Source: WJMD01 sp964596015 (GTDB lineage: Bacteria; Joyebacterota; Joyebacteria; Joyebacterales; Joyebacteraceae). From it: DNA of 30,939 nucleotides. A program made the position numbers and the translations under genes. Below the pieces are notes generated by a model. The model ran no database searches. It was not told the origin of the DNA and was given only the letters and a program-made list of their open reading frames with translations. Of this stretch, positions 23,541 through 30,939 are shown piece by piece (positions within the stretch are counted from its first letter, which is position 1; every line of letters begins with the position of its first letter). The DNA is taken from positions 1-30,939 of the forward strand of contig CAZQSB010000030.1 in the NCBI GenBank assembly GCA_964596015.1, given 5' to 3'.

Positions 23541-26500
23541 ATGCCATTCCGCGAGTTCGACAAGGGGCAGAGGCTCCCCGCCATCGAGGACGAGGTCCTT
23601 GAACGCTGGGAGCGTGAGGGCGCGTTCGAGAGGAGCGTCTCCGAGCGCGCCGACGCGCCCCCGTACGTCTTCTTCGAGGGCCCGCCCACGGCCAACGGAC
23701 ACCCGGGCGCCCACCACGTCCTGGCGCGGACCATCAAGGACATCGTCTGCCGCTACAAGACGATGCGCGGCTTCCGGGTCGACCGGAAGGCCGGCTGGGA
23801 CACGCACGGCCTCCCCGTCGAGATCGAGGTCGAGAAGGAGCTCAAGCTCGAGAGCAAGGAGGACATCGAGCGCTACGGCGTCGCGGAGTTCATCACGAAG
23901 TGCCGCGACAGCGTCTTCAAGTACAAGGACGAGTGGGACGCCCTGACGCGCAGGATGGGGTACTGGGTCGACCTTGAGGCGGCCTACGTCACCTGCACGA
24001 ACGAGTACATCGAATCGGTCTGGCACATCCTCGCGACCCTCTGGGAGAAGGGCCTCATCTACAAGGGCCACAAGATCCTCCCGTACTGCCCGCGATGCGG
24101 CACGCCGCTCTCAAGCCACGAGGTGGCGCAGGGTTACCGGGACGCCGAGGACCCGTCGGTCTTCGTCAGAATGCGCGTGAAGGGCGAAGAGAACACGTCG
24201 TTCCTCGTCTGGACCACGACCCCCTGGACCCTCATCTCGAACGTGGCCCTGGCAGTGGCGCCCGATGAGCGCTACGCGTACGCGAAGGTCGGCGGCGAGA
24301 CGCTCATCCTGGCAGAGGCGCTCCTCGGCGTGCTCGAGGCGGAACACGAGGTCGAGAAGACCGTGAAGGGCTCTGAGCTCGTCGGAACGGAGTACGAGCC
24401 TCTGTTCTCGTTCGCCGAGCTCGACCGTCCCGCTCACCGCGTCGTGCCGGCCGACTTCGTGACGCTCGAGGACGGTACCGGCATCGTCCACATCGCGCCC
24501 GCCTTCGGCGAGGACGACGCGACGCTCGGACGCAGGGAGGACCTCCCCTTCGTCCAGCCGGTCGACGGCGCCGGGCGATTCACCGACGATGTGACGCCGT
24601 GGGCCGGGATGTTCATCAAGGAGGCCGATCCGCTCATCATCGAGGACCTGACGGAGCGGGGGCTTCTCTATCGGGCGGCGTCGATCGTCCACACGTACCC
24701 CTTCTGCTGGCGATGCGACGCGCCGCTCGTCTACTACGCGCGGGAGTCGTGGTACGTGAAGACGACGGCGTTCAAGGACGAGATGATGAAGAACAACGCC
24801 GAGATCGACTGGCACCCGAAGGAGATCGGCGCCAACCGTCTCGGCGACTGGCTCGAGAACAACATCGATTGGGCCGTGTCTCGCGACCGCTACTGGGGCA
24901 CGCCCCTCAATGTCTGGATCTGCGAGGGCTGCGGTCACCAGCACGCGGTCGGGAGCATCGCGGAGCTTCGTGAACGCGCGGTCGAAGGCGTGACGGGCGA
25001 GCTCGACCTTCACAAGCCGTTCGTCGACGGCGTCGTCCTCTCGTGCACCGAATGCGACGGCGTCATGCGCCGCACGCCCGAGGTCATCGACTGCTGGTTC
25101 GATACGGGCTCGATGCCGTACGCGCAGTGGCACTACCCGTTCGAGAACGAGGACCTCTTCGACTCGCACTTCCCTGCCGACTTCATCGCCGAGGGTGTCG
25201 ACCAGACCCGCGGCTGGTTCTATTCGCTCCTGGCCATCTCGACCATGGTCTCCGGCACGTCGTCCTTCAGACGCTGTGTCGTGAACGACATGGTCCTCGA
25301 CGCCGAGGGCAAGAAGATGTCGAAGTCGGTCGGCAACGTGGCCGACTCGTTCGAGATCATGGCGACCATCGGGGCCGACGCGCTCAGGTGGTACATGATG
25401 TCGTCGAGTCCGCCGTGGCTGCCGAAGAAGTTCGACGAGGCCGGCGTCCGCGAGGCCGCGAGCAAGGTGCTGGACACCCTCCGGAACAGCTACGGCTTCT
25501 TCGCGCTCTACGCGAACATCGACGGATTCGACCCGGGAAGCCATGTCGTCCCGGTGTCGGAGCGCCCGGTCATCGACCGGTGGCTGCTGTCGAGACTTCA
25601 GTCAACGCTCTCAGGCGTCGTCGCGGCGATGGACACATACGACATCACGAAGGCCGTGAGGCGGCTCCAGACGTTCATTCTGGAGGACGTCTCGAACTGG
25701 TACGTCCGCCTCTCGCGCCCGAGGTTCTGGAAGGGCGAGATGGACGCGGACAAGCGCGCCGCATACTCGACGCTCCACGAGGTGCTCGTCGGGACGTGCC
25801 GCGCGATGGCGCCATTCGCGCCGTTCCTGTCGGAGGCCGTTCATGCGCGCCTGACGGAGAACAGCGGCGAGGCCGACAGCGTCCATCTGACCCGTTTCCC
25901 GGAGGCCGACGACGCGCTCGTCGACGACAGGCTCGAACGCGCGATGGGCACGGCCCGCGAGATCGTGGCGATGGGCCGAGCCGCGAGGAACCAGGCCGGG
26001 ATCAAGGTCCGGCAGCCGCTCTCCCGGCTCCTCGTCGCGGGCGTGGCCGAGAAGGAGCGCGACGACGTGCGCGAGCTCGAGGGGCTCATCCTCTCCGAGC
26101 TCAACGTGAAGTCGCTGGAGTGGGCCGAGGCCGATGACCTCGCGGCGCTCTCCGCCGCCCCGGTCTTCCCGGCCCTCGGACCGAAGCACGGGAAGGAAGT
26201 GAACGCGGTCGCGGACGCCATCCGGAGCCTCGGCGACGAGGCAGCGTCGAAGCTTGCGGCCGGGGAGAGCATCAGAACGAAGGTGGACGGCAAAGAGGTC
26301 GTTGTCGAGCCGGCGGACGTGACCATCGAGACCGGCGCCCGGGAGGGGCTGGCCGTCGAGACGAACGGAGAGCTCACGGTGGGGCTCGACACGGAGATCA
26401 GCGAGGAGCTGCGCGACGAGGGTTTCGCGCGCGAGTTCATCAACAAGGTTCAGTTCATGAGGAAGCACGCGGGGTTTGAAGTCACGGACCATATCCGCGT

Positions 26501-26675
26501 CTGGTACCAGGCGTCACCGCGACTGATCTCGGCGATCGGGAAGCACGCCGACAGGATCGCGCGGGAGACACTTGCAGAAGCTCTCGACGAAGGGAAGGAG
26601 ACGGGCGAGCACGAGCGCGAGTGGGACCTGAACGGGGAGAACGCGCGCATCGCCGTCGCGAGGATAACGGAATAG
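23541..26675 (+). CDS. ileS: Isoleucyl-tRNA synthetase, type 2 (eukaryote-like)
   Basis: A class I synthetase of 1044 residues charging tRNA-Ile. The HIGH-equivalent is HPGAHH at 54-59, with GWDTHGLPVE after it. The editing domain contains WTTTPWTLISNVALAV and the segment GTGIVHIAPAFGEDD; KMSKS is at 592-596. CPRCGTP and a second cysteine pair (CEGCGH) supply zinc-like knuckles in the inserted domains. The long C-terminal region lacks the terminal zinc finger of the ordinary bacterial 930-residue enzyme, and the length and HVLART signature fit IleRS2. In other bacteria IleRS2 is associated with resistance to the inhibitor mupirocin. GGACG and GAAG stretches before the ATG give only a modest ribosome-binding site. 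Resistance here is inference. Confidence 0.95.
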   Translation: MPFREFDKGQRLPAIEDEVLERWEREGAFERSVSERADAPPYVFFEGPPTANGHPGAHHVLARTIKDIVCRYKTMRGFRVDRKAGWDTHGLPVEIEVEKELKLESKEDIERYGVAEFITKCRDSVFKYKDEWDALTRRMGYWVDLEAAYVTCTNEYIESVWHILATLWEKGLIYKGHKILPYCPRCGTPLSSHEVAQGYRDAEDPSVFVRMRVKGEENTSFLVWTTTPWTLISNVALAVAPDERYAYAKVGGETLILAEALLGVLEAEHEVEKTVKGSELVGTEYEPLFSFAELDRPAHRVVPADFVTLEDGTGIVHIAPAFGEDDATLGRREDLPFVQPVDGAGRFTDDVTPWAGMFIKEADPLIIEDLTERGLLYRAASIVHTYPFCWRCDAPLVYYARESWYVKTTAFKDEMMKNNAEIDWHPKEIGANRLGDWLENNIDWAVSRDRYWGTPLNVWICEGCGHQHAVGSIAELRERAVEGVTGELDLHKPFVDGVVLSCTECDGVMRRTPEVIDCWFDTGSMPYAQWHYPFENEDLFDSHFPADFIAEGVDQTRGWFYSLLAISTMVSGTSSFRRCVVNDMVLDAEGKKMSKSVGNVADSFEIMATIGADALRWYMMSSSPPWLPKKFDEAGVREAASKVLDTLRNSYGFFALYANIDGFDPGSHVVPVSERPVIDRWLLSRLQSTLSGVVAAMDTYDITKAVRRLQTFILEDVSNWYVRLSRPRFWKGEMDADKRAAYSTLHEVLVGTCRAMAPFAPFLSEAVHARLTENSGEADSVHLTRFPEADDALVDDRLERAMGTAREIVAMGRAARNQAGIKVRQPLSRLLVAGVAEKERDDVRELEGLILSELNVKSLEWAEADDLAALSAAPVFPALGPKHGKEVNAVADAIRSLGDEAASKLAAGESIRTKVDGKEVVVEPADVTIETGAREGLAVETNGELTVGLDTEISEELRDEGFAREFINKVQFMRKHAGFEVTDHIRVWYQASPRLISAIGKHADRIARETLAEALDEGKETGEHEREWDLNGENARIAVARITE

Positions 26676-26719
26676 GGAACGCGAACGGCGGGCTCTGGCT
26701 CGGCCCGCGGAGGAGCTCA

Positions 26720-27103
26720 ATGAAGAAGAGAGACCTGGACCACTTCGAGAAGCGCCTCATTGAAGAACGCATCAGGCTCCTCAAGGAACTGGGATACTAC
26801 GAGGACAAGATCTTCTCGAGCTCCCAGAGGGAGTCGGCCGGAGACCTCTCCGCCTACTCCGTCCACATGGCGGACCAGGCGAGCGATGCTGAGGAGCGGG
26901 AGCGCGCCTATCACATGGCGTCCTCCGAGGGACGCCTTCTCTACCACATCGACGAGGCCCTGAGGAGGATCCGCGAGGGCGACTACGGGAAGTGCACGGT
27001 CTGCGGAAAGACCATCAAGAAGGCGCGGCTCGAGGTCGTGCCTCACGCCCGCCTCTGCATCGAGTGCAAGAAAGCAGAGGAAGATGGAACGCTCCACGCC
27101 TGA
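26720..27103 (+). CDS. DksA/TraR-family zinc-finger protein
   Basis: A 127-residue protein: an N-terminal coiled-coil-like helix pair (about residues 1-85, rich in Glu, Arg and Leu) and a C-terminal four-cysteine zinc finger, CX2C-X17-CX2C with Cys92, Cys95, Cys113 and Cys116. This layout matches DksA/TraR/YocK proteins, which bind in the RNA polymerase secondary channel or act as general stress regulators. DksA's coil-tip acidic DXXDXA is only approximated by HMADQASDAEE, so ppGpp-linked function is not certain. GGAGGAG precedes the ATG at 26720. A 6-base-stem inverted repeat lies just upstream. The gene end overlaps lspA by 20 bases; DksA-like plus lspA is a frequent pairing. Confidence 0.88.
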   Translation: MKKRDLDHFEKRLIEERIRLLKELGYYEDKIFSSSQRESAGDLSAYSVHMADQASDAEERERAYHMASSEGRLLYHIDEALRRIREGDYGKCTVCGKTIKKARLEVVPHARLCIECKKAEEDGTLHA

Positions 27104-27656
27104 GAACAGAAACGGTATCGCTGCCCATCTGAGGTTGTTCGCGACCGCCCTCCTCATCATCATCTCCGACCAGGTGGTGAAGGGGGTGGTCGTGAACGTT
27201 CTGGGAATGGGTGAGACCCGGAACGTCTGGGGCACGTTCTTCCGCCTGACCCGGACCGAGAACACCGGGGCGGCCTTCGGCATCTTCCAGGGACAGAGCA
27301 CCTGGTTCATCGTCATCTCGGCCCTCGCCGCCGCCGCGATCATCTTCTTCCGGCGCGAGATCGCACGAATGCGGGCGCTGCACCAGATCGCGTTCGGTCT
27401 CATACTGGGCGGCGCCGTCGGGAACCTCATTGATCGCGTCCGGCTCGGCGCGGTGGTCGACTACCTCGACCTGGGGTTCGGCTCGGCGCGCTGGCCGGCC
27501 TTCAACATCGCCGACAGCGCGATCTCGATCGGCGTCGTGCTCCTCGCCGTGCATCTCATCTTCATGTCGGAGAGGCTCGAGGATGACTCCTCGTCCGGCT
27601 CTCCGCAGTTCCCGGCCCGACCGTCGGGGGAGAGTGAGGACGACGATGACGCATGA
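27084..27656 (+). CDS. lspA: Lipoprotein signal peptidase (signal peptidase II)
   Basis: A 190-residue inner-membrane aspartic protease that cleaves prolipoprotein signal peptides after lipid attachment. The four-helix core shows RTENTGAAFGIF, GGAVGNLIDR with catalytic Asp117, and FNIADSAI with catalytic Asp144. The core ends near residue 163 and is followed by a hydrophilic acidic tail of some 25 residues, longer than usual. The ATG lies inside the end of the DksA-like gene with GAGG close upstream, so translation is probably coupled. The stop overlaps the next start by 11 bases. Its presence implies lipoprotein processing in this cell. Confidence 0.96.
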   Translation: MERSTPENRNGIAAHLRLFATALLIIISDQVVKGVVVNVLGMGETRNVWGTFFRLTRTENTGAAFGIFQGQSTWFIVISALAAAAIIFFRREIARMRALHQIAFGLILGGAVGNLIDRVRLGAVVDYLDLGFGSARWPAFNIADSAISIGVVLLAVHLIFMSERLEDDSSSGSPQFPARPSGESEDDDDA

Positions 27657-29052
27657 GGAGATCACGCTCGTCGCGTCCGAGGAGGAAGAGGGCGACCGGC
27701 TCGACCACTTCCTCGGAACGAACGCTCCCGAGCTCTCCCGGACTCGGGCGAAATCGATCATCGACGACGGCCTCGTGACGGTGAACGGAAGGCGGGTCAA
27801 GCCGAGCACGCGGATCTACCCCGGAGACGTCATTCACGCTTCGGTCCCCGAACTCGAGAAGCTCAAGGCCCGCCCCGAGTCGATCCCTCTCGAGATCCTC
27901 TATGAGGACGACGACATCATTCTTGTCAACAAGGGGCCGGGCATGGTCGTCCATCCCGCGCCGGGCACGCCCGGGGGCACGCTTGTGAACGCCCTCATGG
28001 GGCGCGACGCCGCTCTCTCGAGCGTCGGCGGAGACCTCAGGCCGGGCATCGTCCACCGGCTCGACCGCGACACGTCGGGAGTCATCGTGGTGGCGAAGAA
28101 CGACCTCGCGCACAGGCGGCTCTCGGCGGCCTTCGAAGAGCGGCGCGTGAGCAAGGTCTACCTCGCTCTCGTGTGGGGCAATCCCGGCGCGGAGCAGGGC
28201 ATCATCGACGAGCCGATCGACCGACACCCGCGGGACAGGAAACGGATGGCGGTCGTCTCCGGCGGGCGCGACGCCGTGACCAGATGGCGCGTTCGCGAGC
28301 GGTTCTCGTTCGCCTCCTTCATCGAGGCTCATCCGGAGACGGGACGCACGCATCAGATACGCGTCCACATGGCCAACATGAAGAACCCGATCATCGGAGA
28401 CGCCACGTACGGAGGCGACAAGCGCTCGTTCGGCGACGTGGCGCACGATCAGCGAGAGCACGCGGCACGGGTGAACGAGCTTGCCGCGCGGCACGCTCTC
28501 CACGCGCGCCGCATCGCCTTCGACCACCCGGGAACCGGCATCCGGATCGACATCGCGGCGCCGCTGCCGGACGACATGGCGGATGTGCTGGACCTGCTGA
28601 GACACCCGGAGGGGCGACGGGGACGCGTCATCGGCGTCGATCCCGGCGACGTCCGCATAGGTCTCTCCGTCTCGGACGAGGGACGGCAGATCGCCCGTCC
28701 CGCGGGCGCGCTCGAGCATCTCTCCGATCAGGAGGCCGCGCGGCGCGTGGCGACGCTTGCCATGGAGGAGGGCGCCGACACGATCATTGTGGGGCATCCC
28801 ATCCGGATGGACGGCACGAGGGGACCTCGGGCGGCGCGGGCCGAGGAGCTGGCCGTCGAGTTCGAGGACGCGACGAGGGCCCGTGTGGTTCTTCGCGACG
28901 AGAGGCTGTCCAGCGCGGAGGCCGAACGCATGATGCGCGAGCGCGGCGAGCGGGCGAAGGGCAGAAAGACCCGCGTCGATGAGCTCGCGGCCTCGATCAT
29001 CCTGCAGGGTTATCTCGATGAGGAGTCGAGAGGCCGGAGCGAACGGCCATGA
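27646..29052 (+). CDS. RluD-type pseudouridine synthase fused to RuvX/YqgF nuclease-like domain
   Basis: One uninterrupted 468-residue frame holds two proteins that are normally separate. Residues about 15-75 are an S4 RNA-binding domain (RTRAKSIIDDGLVTVNGRRV). Residues about 85-320 are the RluA/RluD catalytic domain with HRLDRDTSG (catalytic Asp140) and HPETGRTHQIRVHM; these enzymes make pseudouridine in 23S rRNA. After a linker of only about ten residues, residues about 326-465 form a RuvX/YqgF domain with GVDPGDVRIGLSVSD (Asp332), VGHPIRMDG, RDERLSSAEAE (Asp418, Glu419) and VDELAASIILQGYL (Asp445), matching the 16S rRNA-processing or resolvase-like nuclease. The ATG at 27646 overlaps lspA and its stop overlaps mltG (ATGA). 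All key residues of both parts are present, so both may be active. I saw no frameshift sign. Confidence 0.9.
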   Translation: MTHEEITLVASEEEEGDRLDHFLGTNAPELSRTRAKSIIDDGLVTVNGRRVKPSTRIYPGDVIHASVPELEKLKARPESIPLEILYEDDDIILVNKGPGMVVHPAPGTPGGTLVNALMGRDAALSSVGGDLRPGIVHRLDRDTSGVIVVAKNDLAHRRLSAAFEERRVSKVYLALVWGNPGAEQGIIDEPIDRHPRDRKRMAVVSGGRDAVTRWRVRERFSFASFIEAHPETGRTHQIRVHMANMKNPIIGDATYGGDKRSFGDVAHDQREHAARVNELAARHALHARRIAFDHPGTGIRIDIAAPLPDDMADVLDLLRHPEGRRGRVIGVDPGDVRIGLSVSDEGRQIARPAGALEHLSDQEAARRVATLAMEEGADTIIVGHPIRMDGTRGPRAARAEELAVEFEDATRARVVLRDERLSSAEAERMMRERGERAKGRKTRVDELAASIILQGYLDEESRGRSERP

Positions 29053-30200
29053 CCGCGCGGTTCCGGAAGGACCGGAGGGAGCTTCCCCCGGGCCGGGGCC
29101 GGCGCGGTCCCCACTGGTTCCTGCGGGAGCTCATCATCGTCGGCGTCATCGGCGCCGTGCTGTTCGCTCTCTTCGCGGTGTCGTTGTCGCTCGTCTCGCT
29201 TCACGACATCGGTGGTCGGGTGATGGTCGAGATCCCCGAAGGAGCGACGCTCCGCCAGACCGCGAACTCGCTCCACGAAGAGGGGGTGGTCCGCCATCCC
29301 GGGCTCTTCGTGCTCGTGGCCCGGCTTCTCGGCTACGCGGACGAGATCCAGGCGGGTACCTACGAGTTCGGTCCGTCGACCTCGGATCTTCGCGCGCTTC
29401 TCGCGGTGCGGCATGGCGAGGTCGCCGGCAGAATGGTCACCGTGCCGGAGGGGTTCCGCGCGGCGCAGATCGCCGCGCTCATGGAGTCGGCGCTGGACGT
29501 CGACCGCGCACGGTTCATGGACCTCGTGCACGACCCGGAGCTCATCACGCAGCTCGGGATCTCCGCGCCTTCGCTTGAGGGGTATCTCCATCCCGACACA
29601 TACAGGTTCCGCGTCGACGCGACGGCCCTCGACATCATCGAGATCATGGTCGGCGAGACGAGTGAGTTTCTCGACGAACGACGTCTCGCCCGCGCTGAGT
29701 CGCTCGGGATGAGCGTTCGGGAGGTGCTGACGCTGGCGTCCATCATCGAGGCGGAGGCGCTCTACGACCGCGAGCGACCGCGGATCGCTGCGGTCTATCA
29801 CAACCGTCTGGATGCCGGATGGAGGCTCGAGGCCGATCCGACCGTGCGGTACGCGATCGGTCGCTTCCGGCGCCGGCTCTACTACGGCGACTTGGACGTG
29901 GACTCTCCCTACAATACATACAGGAACACGGGGCTGCCGCCTGGGCCGATCTGTAGCCCCGGAAAGGCGTCGATCGACGCGGCGCTCTATCCGCTGAAGG
30001 GGAGCGATGAGTTCTTCTTCGTGGCCGATCGCGACGGCACGCACCGCTTCAGCAGGACGTTCGAGGAGCACGTGCTGGCCCGCAAGATGATCCAGCTCGA
30101 GAGGGAGCGAGCGGCTCAGGATCTCGAATCCGACTCTCCTGAAACGGTTGCGCCGCCCGATACGGCAGCGTCGGCCCAGCCGGCGACGACCGAGCCCTGA
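29049..30200 (+). CDS. mltG: Endolytic murein transglycosylase MltG (YceG)
   Basis: A 383-residue membrane-anchored lytic transglycosylase that cuts nascent peptidoglycan strands. A cytoplasmic basic N-terminus is followed by one transmembrane helix (about residues 27-50), a LysM-like region (IPEGATLRQTANSLHEEGVV) and the YceG catalytic domain. There LTLASIIEAEA carries the catalytic Glu234, with DRERPRIAAVYHNRL, LEADPTVRYAIG, YNTYRNTGLPPGPICSPG and FFVADRDGTHRFSRTFEEH following. A Pro/Ala/Thr-rich tail of about 25 residues ends the protein. The start overlaps the RuvX-fusion stop (ATGA). A ruvX-mltG neighbourhood is widespread and supports both calls. Confidence 0.96.
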   Translation: MTARFRKDRRELPPGRGRRGPHWFLRELIIVGVIGAVLFALFAVSLSLVSLHDIGGRVMVEIPEGATLRQTANSLHEEGVVRHPGLFVLVARLLGYADEIQAGTYEFGPSTSDLRALLAVRHGEVAGRMVTVPEGFRAAQIAALMESALDVDRARFMDLVHDPELITQLGISAPSLEGYLHPDTYRFRVDATALDIIEIMVGETSEFLDERRLARAESLGMSVREVLTLASIIEAEALYDRERPRIAAVYHNRLDAGWRLEADPTVRYAIGRFRRRLYYGDLDVDSPYNTYRNTGLPPGPICSPGKASIDAALYPLKGSDEFFFVADRDGTHRFSRTFEEHVLARKMIQLERERAAQDLESDSPETVAPPDTAASAQPATTEP

Positions 30201-30249
30201 AACAACGTGTCGCCACAGCCGCCGGGCCCCGGTGCAAGGGAGTTTCCGC

Positions 30250-30278
30250 TTGACACTGTTATGGGCCGGTGATACTTT
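30250..30278 (+). promoter_or_regulatory. Promoter before the small membrane gene and tRNA-Val
   Basis: A perfect TTGACA (30250-30255), a 17-base spacer and a weak -10, TACTTT (30273-30278), lie about 70 bases before the small ORF and 266 bases before the tRNA. It may serve both as one unit. Confidence 0.5.
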
Positions 30279-30346
30279 GCAGCGTCGGGCGAAATCGGAC
30301 AGGAACGGAGGAACGGTCGGAAGAGCGCTCCGACCGGCACGTTATC

Positions 30347-30553
30347 ATGCTCAAGAAGAAGAGCATCATAGCCTTCGCGGCCGGCGTCGTGCTGATCGGC
30401 CTCGGGTTCGAGCGACTCGCCGCCGGCTCGATGACGCTGGCGCCGTTCCTTTTGGTGCTGGGCTACTGCGTTGCCATCCCCGTCGCCATCATGTTGCGCG
30501 ACACAGGGGACGGGTCCGACACCGCGGAGATGGCGAGCGAGTCGGGCGAATAG
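30347..30553 (+). CDS. Small two-helix membrane protein, unknown function
   Basis: A 68-residue protein: a positively charged start (MLKKK), helix one at about residues 6-25, helix two at about residues 31-50, and an acidic hydrophilic tail (DTGDGSDTAEMASESGE). I do not recognise the family. The ATG at 30347 lacks a good ribosome-binding site, and the frame is open upstream to 30269. The clean membrane pattern with positive residues first makes a real protein likely. Its last ten bases, with the TAG stop at 30551-30553, lie inside the tRNA-Val gene, so maturing the tRNA would destroy the message end. It may alternatively be a spacer that happens to be open. Confidence 0.55.
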   Translation: MLKKKSIIAFAAGVVLIGLGFERLAAGSMTLAPFLLVLGYCVAIPVAIMLRDTGDGSDTAEMASESGE

Positions 30554-30620
30554 CTCAGCTGGTTAGAGCACCTGCTTTACACGCAGGGGGCCACAGGTTC
30601 GAATCCTGTTTCGCCCACCA
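30544..30620 (+). tRNA. tRNA-Val (anticodon TAC)
   Basis: The seven-pair acceptor stem GGGCGAA (30544-30550) pairs with TTCGCCC before the discriminator A and encoded CCA, which ends at 30620. The anticodon arm CCTGC-TTTACAC-GCAGG gives TAC, reading valine GUN codons. The D arm (AGCTCAGCTGGTTAGAGC) and T arm (GGTTCGAATCC) are canonical. No hairpin terminator with a T-run was seen downstream. The 176 bases to the next gene are purine-rich and show nothing else recognisable. Confidence 0.97.
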
Positions 30621-30796
30621 ATCTGAAGAAGGCGATCGGACGAGCACCAAGAACTCAAGAGCAGCGCTCCACGGAGGGGACGGGGGCGGAGGAGGTACAA
30701 GGAGAGAGACAGCTTCAGCGACTTCGGTGAGATGACGCTATCAGGTGTTCAGCAAGCGGACGCGCGGCGTCTGCTCAAGAGAGGGAGAGCGAGACC

Positions 30797-30939
30797 ATGA
30801 GGTTCTTCTGTATCGCACTGATCGCGCTGCTCGCGACAGGTGTGGCCGTTGCTGATCAGAACCCGAACTGCCGCATCTTCGTGTCCGGCTCGACCGACAG
30901 CCTTGTCGATCAGATCGACGTGCCGTCCGGCGTCCCGTT
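30797..30939 (+). CDS. Secreted protein, N-terminal part only
   Basis: The frame starts at ATG 30797, after the purine-rich GAGAGGGAGAGCGAGACC, and stays open to the window end (47 codons). The first 19 residues look like a Sec signal peptide: Arg2, a hydrophobic core FFCIALIALLATG, and a probable cleavage after AVA before Asp. The exported part visible (DQNPNCRIFVSGSTDSLVDQ) is too short to assign. It could be the start of an extracellular or cell-surface protein; Cys near the new N-terminus is not placed as in a lipobox. Confidence 0.75.
   Translation, partial: MRFFCIALIALLATGVAVADQNPNCRIFVSGSTDSLVDQIDVPSGVP

Noticed and set aside
24111..25544. Minus-strand frame of 477 codons inside ileS
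   Set aside because: Antisense shadow of conserved IleRS sequence.
28560..28640. Frameshift or missing stop creating a false RluD-RuvX join
   Set aside because: Both domains are in the same frame with a sensible short linker and no displaced motif; only read data could show an error, so the fusion is kept as a finding with that check.

Overview
The window reads as a piece of chromosome from a GC-rich bacterium, probably uncultured. By eye most genes are about two-thirds G+C with strong third-position bias, both tRNA genes encode their own CCA, and housekeeping genes dominate the right half. Lineage cannot be fixed from this sequence. The eukaryote-like (type 2) isoleucyl-tRNA synthetase, the lipoprotein and cell-wall genes and a secreted protein with a cleavable signal would fit one of the GC-rich candidate phyla near the FCB group, but this is a low-confidence guess.

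Left part (1-16.0 kb). A tRNA-Lys with a terminator is followed by a SplB-like radical SAM gene. A minus-strand set (3765 down to 1060) encodes a GT-C membrane glycosyltransferase, a GT2 polyprenyl-phosphate sugar transferase and a four-helix EmrE/ArnE-like membrane protein. Together they look like a three-component system for charging, flipping and transferring a lipid-linked sugar. A decayed ISNCY-type insertion sequence lies next, its transposase carrying an internal deletion. From 4964 a ten-gene plus-strand polysaccharide operon runs to 16030: GT4, CapA-like phosphoesterase, PaaK/CapK-like adenylating enzyme, a two-domain oxidoreductase (zinc-ADH-like plus Gfo/Idh/MocA), a second GT4, LegB-like 4,6-dehydratase, sugar-1-phosphate nucleotidylyltransferase, RMD-like reductase, a membrane polyferredoxin and a membrane-anchored HMA-like protein.

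Middle part (16.1-21.5 kb). This holds a complete tmRNA gene with its own promoter and terminator, whose predicted tag ends unusually in Tyr-Val-Cys. A sodium:solute symporter follows, then a metallo-beta-lactamase-fold hydrolase translationally coupled to a butyrate kinase-family gene with no phosphotransbutyrylase beside it, and a type II thymidine kinase closed by a clear terminator.

Right part (21.5-30.9 kb). A compact co-directional run encodes YggS, YggT, purine nucleoside phosphorylase, IleRS, a DksA/TraR zinc-finger protein, LspA, an apparent in-frame RluD-RuvX fusion and MltG. The last four overlap head to tail. After it come a small membrane protein whose stop codon lies inside a tRNA-Val gene, and the start of a secreted protein cut by the window edge.

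The best candidates for novelty are the RluD-RuvX fusion, the tmRNA tag, the polyferredoxin plus one-cysteine HMA pair at the end of the sugar operon, and the remnant IS with tandem 26-bp terminal repeats beside a seemingly leaderless promoter. I did not find a clear new defence system, CRISPR array or phage.
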